DNA from: Eonycteris spelaea
Taxonomy: Eukaryota > Chordata > Mammalia > Chiroptera > Pteropodidae
Reading direction: 5' to 3'
Assembly: GCA_003508835.1 (NCBI GenBank)
Contig: PUFA01000166.1
Location: 1,350,001-1,414,000, forward strand
Length of the DNA: 64,000 bases
The position numbers and the translations under genes are program-made. The notes below the pieces were generated by a model. That model was not told the DNA's origin. It saw only the letters and a list, made by a program, of their open reading frames with translations, and searched no databases. Of this stretch, positions 23,068 to 35,184 are shown piece by piece. The first letter of the stretch is position 1. Every line of letters begins with the position of its first letter.

Positions 23068-23278
23068 TCCTCCCTCCTTCCCTTCCCTTCCTTCCTTCCT
23101 TCCTTCCTTCCTTCCTTCCTTCCTTCCTTCCTTCCTTCCTTCCTCCTTCCTTCCTTCCTCTTCTCTCCTCCCTCCCTACTACTTCCTTCTTTCCTTCTTC
23201 CCTCCCTTTCTTCCTCATCCATCTCCCTCTCCATTCCTCCCTTTCCTTCTTCATCTTTGCTTCCTTCCATCATCTCTT
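23068..23278 (+). repeat. Polypyrimidine (CCTT)n tract
   Basis: Positions 23068-23177 are 110 consecutive pyrimidines, mostly CCTT units; CT-rich sequence continues to 23278 with few breaks. Open frames on both strands here (Ser/Pro/Phe-rich on plus; Lys/Arg/Glu/Gly-rich on minus) come from the repeat and are not genes. Confidence 0.95.
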
Positions 23279-24334
23279 AGCACTGACACCAAAAGATGCT
23301 AGAAGATAATCATTTGTTTTCCTTGCACCATAAGTAGAATCAGCTAGTTTTCAAAGGAGCTCTGGTTATTTTTATTAAAGAAGAGTATTTAGAAACCAAG
23401 ATCTTGGTGACCCCCTCCTTCATTTCTGAAGTATATTTTTTCACTGGATATAGAATTCTAGTTGATTTTTTTTTCTTTCATGATGTTATACATGTTCCAT
23501 TATCTTGTCTTGTATTGTTTCTGATGAGAGGATAATGTTGGTTTTCTTTTATCATTGTTATCCTATATCAAATGTTTTCTTTTCTCAGACTGCTTTTAAG
23601 ATTATCTACTTATCTTGATTTTCACCAATTATATACATGTTTTGCTGTGGTTTTTCTTTTTTATGTTTATTTTTCCATGAGTTTATTGAACTCTTTGGAC
23701 ATGTGGTTTTATGATTTTCATCAGTTTTTAGAAAAAAAATTTGGTCATTTTTTTGTCAAGTTTTTTGCCCTTCATCTTCACCTTCATGTACTTCAATGAA
23801 TACATATTGTCTCACAAGCCACTGAGCTCTGTTCATGTTTTTACAGCTTTTTTTCCTTTTTGTGCTCTCATTTGAATGTAAGTTTCTATTGTGATGTCTT
23901 TAAGTTCAACAGTCTTTTATTTTTCAGTATCCAAACTGCTGTGGATCCCATCTAATAGTAGTTTTCATTTCAGATATTATATGTCTTTTTTATTTCTGAA
24001 TGCTTTATTTGTTTTTTATTTCTTTAATTTCTTTCATATTTTTTTCTATTAAATCCTTGAATAAATTTATAATAGCACTTTTACAGCCCTAGATGGCTAA
24101 TTACATTATCTTTGTTATTTTTTTAGCTTTCTTTGTACTTTTTCCTGCTTCTGGGTCTTATATTTCTGCTTTCATTATATGACTAGTAAATTGTGATTGG
24201 ATGATTGACATTGTCAATATCATGTTATAAAGTGTATCTATTTTGTTGCTCTTCCTTTAGAGAGTTTGAAGGATGATTTGGTATGTAGTTAATTTTCCTT
24301 CAGATCATCTCAATACATTTGAGGATTTACAAAC

Positions 24335-25025
24335 ATTATTTTAATTTACTTTTTATTGTGAGAATAAAGTTTACAGCTAAACTTTTTTAAGTGAATAATT
24401 CAATAGCATTAAGTATATTCACATTATTGTGCAACCATTGCTCTATTCTTCTATAGAACTTTTACATTATCCCATACCAAAACTCTGTGCTCATTTAACC
24501 AAAACCTTTCCAACTCCCCATAACCACTACTTTTCTTTATGTCTCTAGGAAAATGAATATGCTAGGTGTCTCATGTAAGTGTAATATGCAACATTTGTCC
24601 TTTGTGTCTGGCTTATTTCACATCAATGTATTTGAGGTTCATCCATCATAGTAGCAGAGATCAGAATTTTATTTTTTTCAAGGCTGAATGAATATGTATA
24701 TACTATATTTTGTTTATCCACTCATCTGTTGAAGAACATTTGGTTTGTTTTCACCTTTTGGATGTTGTGAGTATAATGGAGTTATGAATATTAGTACATA
24801 AATCTCTGTTTAAGTCCCTGATTTCAATTATTTTAGGTAATAGGTAAAAGTGTAATTGCTGAGTCATAATATAATTTCTTTAACTTTTTGAGAACCACCA
24901 AACTGGTTTCCACTGCTGCTACCATTTTACATCCCTACCAGCAATGCCCACAGGTTCCAATTTCTCTATATCCTTGTGAACATTTATCACTGTCTTTTTT
25001 TAATGTATTATTGTCTCCATTTTAT
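24335..25025 (-). repeat. L1 LINE, 3'UTR and end of ORF2
   Basis: Antisense L1MA/MB-like 3' end: 'tattgtgcaaccattgctc', 'ccataaccactacttttc', 'tttgtgtctggcttatttca', 'aagtgtaattgctgagtc', 'catccctaccagcaatgcc'. It stops at about 25025, where another L1 3' end begins. Confidence 0.7.
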
Positions 25026-25049
25026 TCTATTTTTAAAAATCAATTAACT

Positions 25050-28025
25050 TATTTTTTTTGAGTGGGGACATTAATTAATAAAATACAATAGGTTTCAAGT
25101 ATACAATAAAACAGTAAGTCATATATGTGTGTGTGTGTGTGTGTGTATAGTGAGAATAAAGTTTACAGCTAATATATGTTGCATTGTATGTTCACCATCC
25201 ATAGTTAGATTTCTCTTTATCACCACATATGACCCCTTTTACTCAATCTACCTCCCCCTATCTCCTTCCCTCTACCCTCTGGTGACCATTAGTCCATTTG
25301 TCCATGTTCATGAATCTCTGATCGTTTGTCATGTTTGTTGCTTTTAGGTTTATATCCACATATAAGTGATACCATGTGGTTTTCAACTCTTTCTGTTTGG
25401 CTTATTTTGCTTAGCATGATTATTTCAAGATCCATCTATGTTGTTGCAAATGGTAATATTTCATCTCTTCTTATAGCTGAATAATATTCCATCATAAATG
25501 TGTGTCATGTCTTCTTTAGCCAATTATTTATTGTAGGACACTTTGGTTGCTTCCATGTCCTGACCACCATGAATAATGCTGCTATGAACATTGGTATGCA
25601 TATATCTTTTCGGATTAATGTTTTCAAGGTTTTTGGGTAATACCCATCAGAGGGATTGCTGGATCATATGGTAGATCAATTCTTAGTATTTTTTGAAGAA
25701 CCTCTATACTATTTTCCATAGTGACTATACCAATTTGCAGTCCTACCAGCAGTACATGAGAGTTTCTTTTAATCCTCATCCTCTCCAACACTTATTACTT
25801 GTCCTATTGATAATAGCCATTTTAACAGTTTAAGATGGTATCTCATTGTGATTTTGATTTGCATTTCCCTACTAACCAATGAAGTTGACATCCTTTTGTA
25901 TGTTTGTTAGCCATTTATATGTCTTCTTGGGAGCAGTGTCTGTTCAGATCCTCTGCCCATTTTTTAATTGGATTGTTTGTTTTTATGTTGTTAATGAATT
26001 GTATGTGTTTTTGGTGGATTTTGGATATTAGGCCCTTATCAGAGGTGCTGTTTGCAAATATATTTTCCTATTCGGATAGTTGTCTCTTTGCTTTGTTGAC
26101 TGTTTCTTTTGCTATGCAGAAGTTTTTTAGTTTGATATAATTTCCATTAATTTATTTTTGTTTTTACTTCCCTTGCCTTTGAGATCAAATTCATAAAATC
26201 CACTTTAAGTCCAAGGTCTGTGTGTTTAGTACCTATGTTTTCTTCTATACAAATTACTGTTTCAGGTCTTATTCAGGTCTTTAATCCATTTTGAGCTAAT
26301 TTTTGTTTGTGGGATAGACAACAGTCTAGTTTCATTCTTTTGCATGTGGCGTTCCAGTTTTCCCAGTATCATTTATTGAAGAGGCTTTCTTTTCTCCATT
26401 GTATGTTTTTGGCTTCTTTGTTGAAAATTATTTGCCCATATAAATGGAGGTTTACTTATGGACTCTCAATTCTGTTCCACTGGTGTATTGTGTGTGTCTG
26501 TTTTTCTACCAATACCATGTTATTTTGATTATTGTCACTTTGTAGTATAATTTGAAGGCAGGCAGAGTGATACGCCCAGCCTCATTCTTTTTCTCAGGAT
26601 GGTTTTGGCAATTCGGGGTCTTTTGTGCTTCTATATAGATCGGATGATTTTTTTGTTCTATTTCTTTAAAAAATGCCAATAAGATTTTGATGGGGATTGC
26701 ATTAAATCTGTATAATGCTTAGGTAATAAGATCATTTAGCTATGTTGATTCTTCCCATCCAAGAATGTGGAATATCTTTCCTTTCTTTGTGTCTTCTTCA
26801 ATTTCTTTTAATAGTCATAGTTTTCATTACATAGGTCCTTCACATGTTTTGTTAGTTTTATTCCCAGGTATTTTCTTTTTTTGTTGCAATTGCAAAAGGA
26901 ATTGTTTTTTAATTTCTTTTTCTGACTATTATTAGAGTATAGGAATGCTGCAGATTTTTGAACATTCATTTTGTATCCTAAAGCTTTATGTTTGTGCTTA
27001 TTATTTCTAGTAGTATTCTTGTGGAATATTTAGGGTTTTCTGTATAGAGGATCATGTAATCTGCAAATAGTGACAGTTTGACTTTTTCATTTCCTATTTG
27101 GATGCCTTTTATTTCTTTATCTTTCCTCATTGCACTTGCTAGGACCTCAAATATTATATTGAATAAAGTGATGATGAGACAGCCTTGTCTTGCTCCTGAT
27201 TTTAAAGGAAAGCTTTTTAGTTTTTCACCATTAAATATGTTTTTAGCTGAGGGTTTCTCATATATGGCCTTTATTATGTTAAGTACTTTCCTTCTATACC
27301 TATTTTATTAAGTGTTTTGATATAAATGAATGCTCTTATCTTGTTGAACGCTTTTTCTGCATCTATTGTTGTGATCATATGATTCTTATTCTTATTTTGT
27401 ATGTGCTGTTCCACATTAATCAGTTTGTATATGTTAAATCATCCTTGTGCCCTGGATGAAGCCCACTTGATCATGGTGTATAATCATCTTAATGTGTTGT
27501 TGTGTTTGGTTTTACTTAGGATTTTGCATCTATGTTCATGAGAAATATTGGTTTGTAGCTTTCTTTTTTGTTATTTTACCAAGTTTTGTTATCAGATAAT
27601 ATTGACCTAAAATGAGGTAGGAAGTATTGTCTCTTCTTTGATTTTTTTGGAAGAGTTTGAGAATAGGAATTAAATCTTTGAACATTTGGTAGAATTCACT
27701 GGTGAAGCCATCTGGTCCTGGATTTTACTTTTCAATAGGTTTTTTGGTGATTATTTCAATTTCCATACTGCTGACCAGTCTATTTAGATTTTCCAGTTCT
27801 TGATTCAGTCTAGGAAGGTTGTTTATTTCTAAGTACTTGTACATTTCTTCTTTAGGTTATTACACTTGGTGTCATATAATTTTCCATAGTATTCTTATAT
27901 GATCCTTTGGATTTCTGTAGTATCTATCATACTTCTCTTTCATCCCTGATTTTATTTGCGTGCTTTCTCTTTTTCTTAGTGAGTCTTGCCAGAGATTTGC
28001 CTATTTCCTTAATCTTCTCAGAGAA
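25050..28025 (-). mobile_element. L1 (copy C), 3'UTR and most of ORF2
   Basis: The 3'UTR resembles that of copy B ('tttatatccacatataagtg', 'ggcttattttgcttagcatg'). A long run of ORF2 in antisense follows, including the reverse-transcriptase region ('atgccttttatttctttatc', 'cttgtcttgctcctgatttt', 'attgttgtgatcatatgatt', 'gaagccatctggtcctgga'). Copy A lacks about 1.4 kb of this region. Stops and frameshifts occur throughout. Confidence 0.8.
25126..25147. repeat. (TG)n microsatellite
   Basis: Eleven TG units inside the L1 3'UTR. Confidence 0.9.
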
Positions 28026-29490
28026 CTCAGTATGGATCTCTTTGAGTTTATCATATTTGGATTTCATTATGCTTCTTATATTTGTAGATTCAAATCTTTT
28101 CATCAAACTTGGGAAATTTTTGGCCATTATTTCTTCAGATAATTTCTCCATCCTCCTTTCTTTCTCTCCCCGCACCTCTCTCTTTCTCTCTCTCTCTCTT
28201 CCCATCTGGGACTTTCATAATGTATGTATGTTGGTTGGCTTGCTGATGTCACACAAGTCCTTAGTTTCTGTTTACTTTTCTTCATTTATTTTTCTTTTTG
28301 TTCCTGAAATGCAATAATTTCAAATGTCTCATCTTCAAGCTTGCTAATACTTTCCTCTACCTGCTTAAATCTATTGTTGAGCCCCTCTAGTAAGTTTTCA
28401 ATTCAGTTTTTGTATTTTTCAGCTCCAGAATTTCTTTTTGGTTCCTTTATATATTTTCTATTCCTTTGTTGACTTTTCATTCGTATATCATTTTTCTAAT
28501 TTTTTGCTTCTTGCTTCTTTTTTTTTTTTTTCTTTAGCTCTTTGAGCAATTTAAAATAGTTTTAAAATTTTGTCCTGTAAGTCCTATGCTTGTGCTTTTC
28601 CAGAAACTATTTCTGCCACTTATTTTTTTCTTTATTTGAAAAGTCCATGTTTTTCTGTTTCTTTGTATGCCATGTGAATTGTTTTTGAAAATGTAAAATA
28701 CAACTATCTATGCCAGTCTTCCCAGAATGTCTCTATACCAGGCTGTCATTCACTAATTAGCTGGACATGCTCTGAGACTAGGGATCAGCCTGGGGTGAAA
28801 GCTTAAGGCTTTTTCAGTTTTTTTTTCTTTTTTCTGAGTACGTGTCTTACCTTGGCATATGTGTATCTTTATTCAATTTCCTGATATGCATGGCTACTTT
28901 TAAATGTTAATTTTCCAAAGAGTCTCACCCCAAACTTCTCCCTGGGGCTTTAGATGTTCTATTGCTAATCTCTACCATTAGCATCTTGACCTAGGCATCT
29001 GTGAGTAGTCCTCTCACAGTTTTCATGACCGTTGCCTGCAACTTCTCCTGCTTAAGATCCAAGTTAGGTAAGATAGAGACCAGTCCTCAGGCAGCCCCCC
29101 CCCCCGGGCGGGTTAGAATATTGAAGATTAGGTCTACTCTACTCCTTCTGATTTGAGGGAGGAAATTGGAGGCTGGGATGCTATCACCTCTAGACCAATA
29201 CTTACTGTGCCAGAGAGTGAGTGGGACAAAGTTTAGGAAAAAAGCGAGGAAATTTCCTTCTGGTTTGAAAGTAGTTTTTTGTTTTTGTTTTTGTTTTGTT
29301 TTTTTTCTGGATTGTGTATTTTCTTAGTTCTCATAGAACTTTGACTTCCAGAGCCCCTGTGAGGTTATTTCAACCAGTTTCTAGGTATTTTTAAAATAAA
29401 TTTTATTTTACTTTATTTTTTTATTGTTTCTATGAGCAAACAAGGGCTTGAATTCTCCTAGTACACCATTTTACCTATGCCATTTTCCTG
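28026..29490 (-). repeat. L1 ORF1 and 5'UTR region next to copy C
   Basis: At about 28026 the text jumps from mid-ORF2 to ORF1: 'ctttgagtttatcatatttg', 'cattatttcttcagataatt', 'ctgggactttcataatgta'. A 5'UTR-like stretch follows, ending near 'acaccattttacctatgcc' (29464). About 2 kb of L1 is missing at the join. Either copy C has an internal deletion or this is the far half of the L1 that begins at 24335. A 136-codon frame at 27907-28317 is antisense noise. Confidence 0.6.
29095..29112. repeat. C11 homopolymer followed by GGGCGGG
   Basis: Eleven consecutive C, then gggcggg, in an otherwise AT-rich L1 5'UTR. The length may be inaccurate in the assembly. Confidence 0.85.
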
Positions 29491-30220
29491 AAGGATTTTT
29501 AAAACTTTGTTTTGGCAGGTTGTTTGACCTTACTTTCAAAGTGTCATAATTTGGGGGATTCTTTATTGTATTCATGTGTGTTAAAAACAAAACAAAACAA
29601 AACAAAACAAAACTCCTCTGAGTAGCTAAAACCACATTATCTCTAATCAGTATGATTTGTGGAATTTATTCATCTTATGATTTTCTGGTAAATCTTTGAG
29701 TTTTACTAAACATATTTGCACCTTAATATTCAGCAATAGTTTTGAGAGATATCATATGCAGATTATTAGAAGCATTTTTTTTTATATTAGAGGCGTATCT
29801 TTTCCAATAATCTATCCTGCAAATTGCAGTCATCTCAGCATCTGTGAACTCTTCTTTGTCTCCTTGGCTTGGGGAAACCACCATGGTTTCTCCCTCCCTA
29901 CACTAGAGTTCAGATAACACATACAAGTAGAAATTCAAGGTTGTCCTTGATTTTTTTTTTCTTTCATTGTTTACATTCCTTAATGATTAGCTTTTGTCCA
30001 CTCTCAGAAAATATATGTTTTACATACAATTTCCTCTTTTATAGTTATATACAATAGGCAACTTACTTGGTCATGGGTGGAAGAAGTCTATCAATGGTTT
30101 TTACTATTGTGAACACATATTCAACCTTATCATAATTAAATGCAAATTAAAAATGTACTTTGTTCTAATTTTCATTTATAGTTTAAAATTGGGACCTTTA
30201 TGTACAAGGTAGCAGTGGAG
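29491..30220. other. Unassigned intergenic DNA with (AAAAC)n
   Basis: Six AAAAC units at 29583-29613. Nothing else recognised. Confidence 0.5.
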
Positions 30221-30221
30221 C

Positions 30222-30300
30222 CAGTTTGACAATCTTCCCAATCTGCAATGTCCAGAACAGAGACTTGCATATGGTAAGTACTCAATACATGTTGTTAAAA
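30222..30300 (+). repeat. L2 or MIR 3' end
   Basis: 'atgtccagaacagagacttg', 'catatggtaagtactcaata' and 'catgttgtta' form the typical shared 3' tail of L2/MIR. Confidence 0.55.
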
Positions 30301-31030
30301 ATCCCCTAAGTAATCAAGAGATATATCTGTGCAGAAAATAATCCAGAAGATATAGATTTTGAGCCTACATGCAAATGTTGAGCCATCTCACCTTGGCAGT
30401 CAGTTTGCTTCTATTTTCTAACTCCATTGCTGCATCTTCTAGATGGTGATTTATTCTCTGCTTGGTCATCCTTTAAGGCCTCTTTACTCATGAATTGCCT
30501 TGGGCAGTCTAGAAAAATTATGCTTTCGCTGCTATAGCTAATATATCCAAGAAAGAGACATAATTATTTCCTGCAGAGACTGGACTGTATGTATAAAATA
30601 TAAGAAAGGCTGGAGTGCATCTGGGGTTTGCTATCACCATTATCTTCGGGTAATGTAATGTTCATTAAACGCTAAGGATGTGTGTGTCATCATTTTCATC
30701 ACTATTGGAGATGTCACAGAGCCCTAAGAAGATGCAGACAGTGGTCTTGTGAGAAATGTGGTTGTTGTATTTTTAAATCATTTGCATCTAGTAAATTATA
30801 TTTATATATGTAGTCCTGGCATTAGATTCCCATAGGCCTTTTACCCTTTCTGCAACCAAAATACATAGAAAGATCTTGTCACTTTTCTAAGGAGGTCTGA
30901 CCTCAGCTCTTGAAGATTACTCTGCCTTTTCATTGGTTGCTTACTTTTTGGAGATGGTAGCTGTGGGAGTAGTTGTAATTATGTAAATGAAATCTGTAGT
31001 TAGAGATTTCAAAATTTAGTTCAGTCACAT
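30301..31030. other. Unassigned intergenic DNA
   Basis: No recognised repeat or exon. Confidence 0.5.
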
Positions 31031-31215
31031 TCCAATTCTGTGAACTTCAAAAACTTTAAAATTCTTTCTGGGACTATTTCTTCATTGGTAAAATGAGGTT
31101 AATAATTCCTTCTTTATAGAGCTGCAATAAAGATTAAATGGAATAACTTATATAAAGGCCTTAGTACAAAGTTTGGGATGGTATTATGAACCAAATACAT
31201 TGGAATTCTTATTAA
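31031..31215 (+). repeat. MIR SINE
   Basis: 'tctgggactatttcttcat', 'tggtaaaatgaggttaataa', 'agctgcaataaagattaaat', 'ataaaggccttagtacaaag': a clear MIR 3' two thirds. Confidence 0.75.
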
Positions 31216-31985
31216 TATTAGTAGTGAAGATATATTGCTAAACTCCAAATAAGAGTACACCAAATATTTTAGTCATAATTGCTGCTTTGTTTTGATTCTG
31301 TCCTTCACATTATAACCTGTAAGGTGTTTTTAGTTTCAGTGTCACTTTTTCAAGGCAGCAGATATTCAGCTATTCTGTATTCAGAGGACTTCATTTGCCA
31401 CTGAAAAACTTCCACAGTGACAGCAGGAGTCAGAGATGTCTTTGAAGTTAGAGCCAGACCATGGCCCCATTACCATTTCCTCTCTCTTCTTTTCTCTAGC
31501 ATTTTCTACTCCCATAGCACAGGTACACTGGCAAAATACATGCTCATCCTAAGTCTTAGTTTAAGTTTTCAGGGTGGGACTGCCAGAAAACAGTTCTGAC
31601 TAGTTTGTCACTGTCCATCCACATAGGAAGCCATTTCAGTGATAAACCCATCTGGGTCTCTGCTGTGCAGACAGATGGCAATTGATTGTTCCTACTAAAA
31701 ATTACAGTCAGAATTGTTCTCTAAAGATACTGCTGTCTAGCATATGGCCACAGCCTAAACACTTAAGATTATAAGTTATCCACAGGCTTCAAGGATACCA
31801 GTGAAGGGTTACTAGAAGTAGCCTGAGTTACCTTCCAAGTGTATGTTGATGACAGTGATAAACCTGGCAAAGGACAGACAATTCTCTCACTTTTGGATTC
31901 ATTCCTTATGCTCTCATGAGGGTAATTCAGAATTGGTTGGAAATTGAAATGTTTGCCCTTCAGCTTCTCTGGTAGGTTGTGAAAA
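31216..31985. other. Unassigned intergenic DNA
   Basis: No recognised repeat or exon. Confidence 0.5.
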
Positions 31986-32195
31986 TTATAGGTTCCTTTT
32001 CCATCCCAAGGAAATGTTTTCCTTAATTATAAAAGCAATACATAATAACCATAGAAAATTTATAAATTTAACACTTGAAAGAAAAAGGAAAATCCACCTT
32101 CCCCTACACACATACACACATAATCCTGTCATCCAAAGACAGTCACAATTTGAATTGGGACTTTTTCCTTCTAGGCTTTAAATTTTATTTTCTAT
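31986..32195. repeat. Possible old L1ME-like fragment
   Basis: 'aattataaaagcaatacata', 'gaaaatttataaatttaaca' and 'ataatcctgtcatccaaaga' resemble a common ancient LINE-associated segment. Family and strand are uncertain. Confidence 0.35.
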
Positions 32196-32690
32196 AACAA
32201 GGCTTTTTGGCAGACACATTTGGTTGCCCACCCAATGACTATTAGCTTTCCCTTCTTGCTATCAGAACCCCAAATTATTTGAGGGACAATGTGCATGGTC
32301 TTAGATGGTGAATCATAATTGTCATATTATTTAAACCATTTCAAACAATTCTGTTCAACTTTGCCAATGATTGAACTAAGGGTGAGTATGTGTCCCAGGA
32401 CAAGGAGATGCATGAGAATGTCTACTAGGTGGGGACTGGGGAAAGACTTCTATCTCTGATTAAAAATAGATTCAAATACAGGGAGTTTTGAATGTTGACA
32501 TTTAAAGATATTTTGTCTGAAGGATTAGCAGCCATTTGCAGCCTTGAAGCTACATGCCTCAAGATGCAAGTCAATTCCCTGAGAGAATAATGGAGTGGGA
32601 GGTTGAAAGGAGCCTTTGATGATTCTGTGAAGCTGGCTAGCCCACCCAGCTTCTTGTTAATAAAGAGTAAATGTTGAAATGATGCAAACT
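32196..32690 (+). repeat. Unclassified repeat-like block
   Basis: It has the feel of an old medium-reiteration repeat: it ends 'cccacccagcttcttgttaa' then 'taaagagtaaatgttg'. I cannot name it. Confidence 0.3.
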
Positions 32691-33640
32691 AGTTAGTTTT
32701 TTTGTTGTTCTTGTTACCTGCTGTTGAACAACACATACTCTCTGATGCAGAGTTCTTTTGAAAAACCATACTGAACAAAGCATTAGCCATGAGGCTGCAG
32801 AAGACTCTTGTTAATGAAAGTAGGAGAACAGTTAGAATCTTCCAGATCAGATGTTGGCATGATTCATGCTTTGTGCCCTTTAGACATTACATTTTAATTA
32901 AGTGTTACTTTAGTGAAGGAAAATGCAATTGAGCTGAGGATATTCTTTCCTTATGTGCATATGTCTTTTTGGTATAACAGATTCTTCATGAATTATTTGC
33001 ATTACTGTCCTGTTTAGAATTTATTTTGCAAAGTGTTTGAAGGTTGGTAAGTGTGGTGGCAGAAATTATGCTGGCCACATTCCACAGTGGAGTCCATGAA
33101 CTGCCATTCGTCTGCTCTTGGAAATGGTAGCATGCAGTTCATTTGCTTTTGAACAGGTGTTGTAACATCATGTAGAAACTGTTATTATGGATACTGGTCA
33201 GATCTTATCTGGTTCTACAGGGCCTGGGTAAAGTAAGATAGAAGAGAAAATAATGAGATGAGCCTTTTCTCTGTAGAAAATAAAAGAATGAAATATGTTT
33301 TACTGAGATGAGAATGTGATAACCTACAACATTCTTAACAGCTTTGTGCTGGGGCTGACCCTAGCCCCAGAATATGCCTATCATTTTATATTTATTTCTT
33401 TCAATTTAATCCTTACAGGTAAAGGTCTCCAATTAGTTTGTAAGAGACTATTGGGCTTTCCATTCAAGCATGAGAAGGGGCCTCAAATGAATCTGCTCTA
33501 GTTAATATTACTTTCCCATTGTTCTCCCTTATTTCCTTAGAAATTTGGTAAGAGTCACCTGGTTTCTCTTGGTTAGCCATGTGACTGAGTAATTTCTATT
33601 TATCTGATATATCGATGCTGAGAAGAGTTAGAAATCAATG
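32691..33640. other. Unassigned intergenic DNA
   Basis: No recognised repeat or exon. Confidence 0.5.
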
Positions 33641-33844
33641 TAAAAAATGAAACTTGTACTATCAATTTCCAAGTAGATTATATATCTGAATGTGAAGAAA
33701 ACATGAGAGAATATCTTCATGGATTTGGGTATTGAAAGGTTTTAAAAGAGAAAACAAATGCACTAAAGATAAAGGAAATGATTATAATTTGGACTACACT
33801 AATATTAAGAACTTCTGTTTGTCAAAAATAGCACCAAGAGAGTA
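33641..33844 (+). repeat. L1 LINE (ORF2), left part
   Basis: Sense ORF2 text: 'gaaaacatgagagaatatct', 'atttggactacactaatatt', 'aagaacttctgtttgtcaaa'. It continues after the LTR insertion at 34288. Confidence 0.7.
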
Positions 33845-34287
33845 TGGTGGGCACTCTAATGTATCATTAAGATTCCTCTTCAATGAAGAATTTCTTGCTT
33901 CACCTGCTGATTTGTTGGTAGCCAGCCAGCAGCTGTCAGGTTCTTCAGGTGTTGTCTGAACTACAGAGATTTTCCCTGCCCAAGACCATGCCTCTTCTGG
34001 AATGGCACATAGCAAGTGGGTGATTGATACAGGAATATAAAGGTCTGGCTATCTCCACTCAACTTGGGACAACTCTGAAAGGCCATTCTCACTCCACTTC
34101 CTGGAGGCTCAGCTGAGGCTGTCATTGGTCCTGCCTCACAGGATCAACAGTGTAGATTGACTTCTCCACTCAGTCCTGTGTCTGGCTTTTCCCTTCCATA
34201 GTTATTGAGCCATAGGAGACTCCTTAATAAATTATGACATGCTGAACTTTCCCTGAGTCTGCCTTCTGGGTAAACCAACCTGTTACA
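33845..34287 (+). mobile_element. Solo LTR inserted in L1
   Basis: A 443-bp block begins TG and ends CA. It has a TATA-like box (tataaag, 34036) and an AATAAA signal (34226-34231), spaced as in an LTR. The flanks gagagta (33838-33844) and gagaata (34288-34294) match at 6 of 7, a probable target duplication. The L1 reading is continuous across it. The end text ('gagtctgccttctgggtaaa', 'ccaacctgttaca') fits an old mammalian ERV LTR, but I cannot name the family. Confidence 0.6.
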
Positions 34288-34790
34288 GAGAATAAAAGAG
34301 AAGCCACAGATCCAGAGAAAATAATTGTAGTTAATATAGCTGAAAAGAGATCATAAGCAAAATTTATAAAAACAAACTAAAAGTCATTAAAGAAAAAACC
34401 CGGTATAAAAATGGGTAAGAGATTTGAACAGTGAGTTCACAAAACAGGATATCTAAAATTACCAATAAATCTGAGAAAAACCGTTCAACCTTATTAGCAA
34501 TCAGAAAAATACAAATTAAATACAATGGGATACCGCTACACACTCACCAGATGGTTAACATTGAAAATACTGTCAATAGGAAGTACTGGTGAGGATACGG
34601 TAATAGGTACTCTTAAATAATACTATTGCTAGAGTTGGTATAACCACTTTCAAAAGTGAAACGACAGCTTGGGATTATCTAATAAGGCTTATATTTCTAC
34701 ATTATGACCTGCAATCCCACTCATAGATATACACTGAGAAGAAATTTGTATATGTTTAAAAGTCAAGATGATGGTTACATCTTTGTAGTA
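34288..34790 (+). repeat. L1 LINE (ORF2), right part
   Basis: Sense ORF2 end: 'aaaatgggtaagagatttga', 'accttattagcaatcagaaa', 'tacaaattaaatacaatggg', 'ctgcaatcccactcatagat'. It is the continuation of 33641-33844. Confidence 0.7.
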
Positions 34791-35180
34791 TAGTGATGGG
34801 GAAAAGGCACAATGTGGTGAATTGGGGTGCTGACAAGGTTATGTGGTAATTCATTGAAGTATACATTTATGTTTTCTGCAGTTTGCTGTGCATTAAATTC
34901 TACACACACACACACAAAGAAATGTAAAAAGAGTTGTCTGTGAAATCTAAAAAAGAGTTCTAATAAGATTTTAGTATTGGAATCATAAGAAATTTTCCTT
35001 CCCACCATAGCAAGAGTAAATCAGAGAAACAATGAGAACTATGGGGGCACGGGCAGAATATCTCCAGTGTTGTCAGTGTTGGAGGGGAAGAAAAAACAGC
35101 TGAGAACATGTGATGATGGTATCAAAGCAAGATCTTTACTTCCCAGAGTTACATCAAGGTCATGCCACATCATTAAATTA
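34791..35180. other. Unassigned intergenic DNA with short (AC)n
   Basis: Eight AC units near 34901-34916. Nothing else recognised. Confidence 0.5.
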
Positions 35181-35184
35181 ATGA

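Larger units (their letters stand above)
22125..24330 (-). repeat. Old L1M-type LINE, minus strand
   Basis: It contains the well-known ancient L1 text 'tttctccagtataaagttaa', 'gagacccttgacaatttgc', 'catggatattttattttttg', 'ctagctttggccacttag'. From 23430 antisense ORF1-region text follows: 'ggatatagaattctagttg', 'attgtttctgatgagagg', 'tgattttcatcagttttta'. The (CCTT)n tract lies inside it. The exact subfamily and internal joins are not resolved. Confidence 0.55.

Noticed and set aside
23012..23280. Lys/Arg/Glu-rich and Ser/Pro/Phe-rich proteins on opposite strands
   Set aside because: Pure translation of the (CCTT)n repeat.
27907..28317. 136-codon plus-strand frame with a signal-like hydrophobic start
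   Set aside because: It runs antisense to L1 ORF2/ORF1 text and spans a join between two L1 parts.
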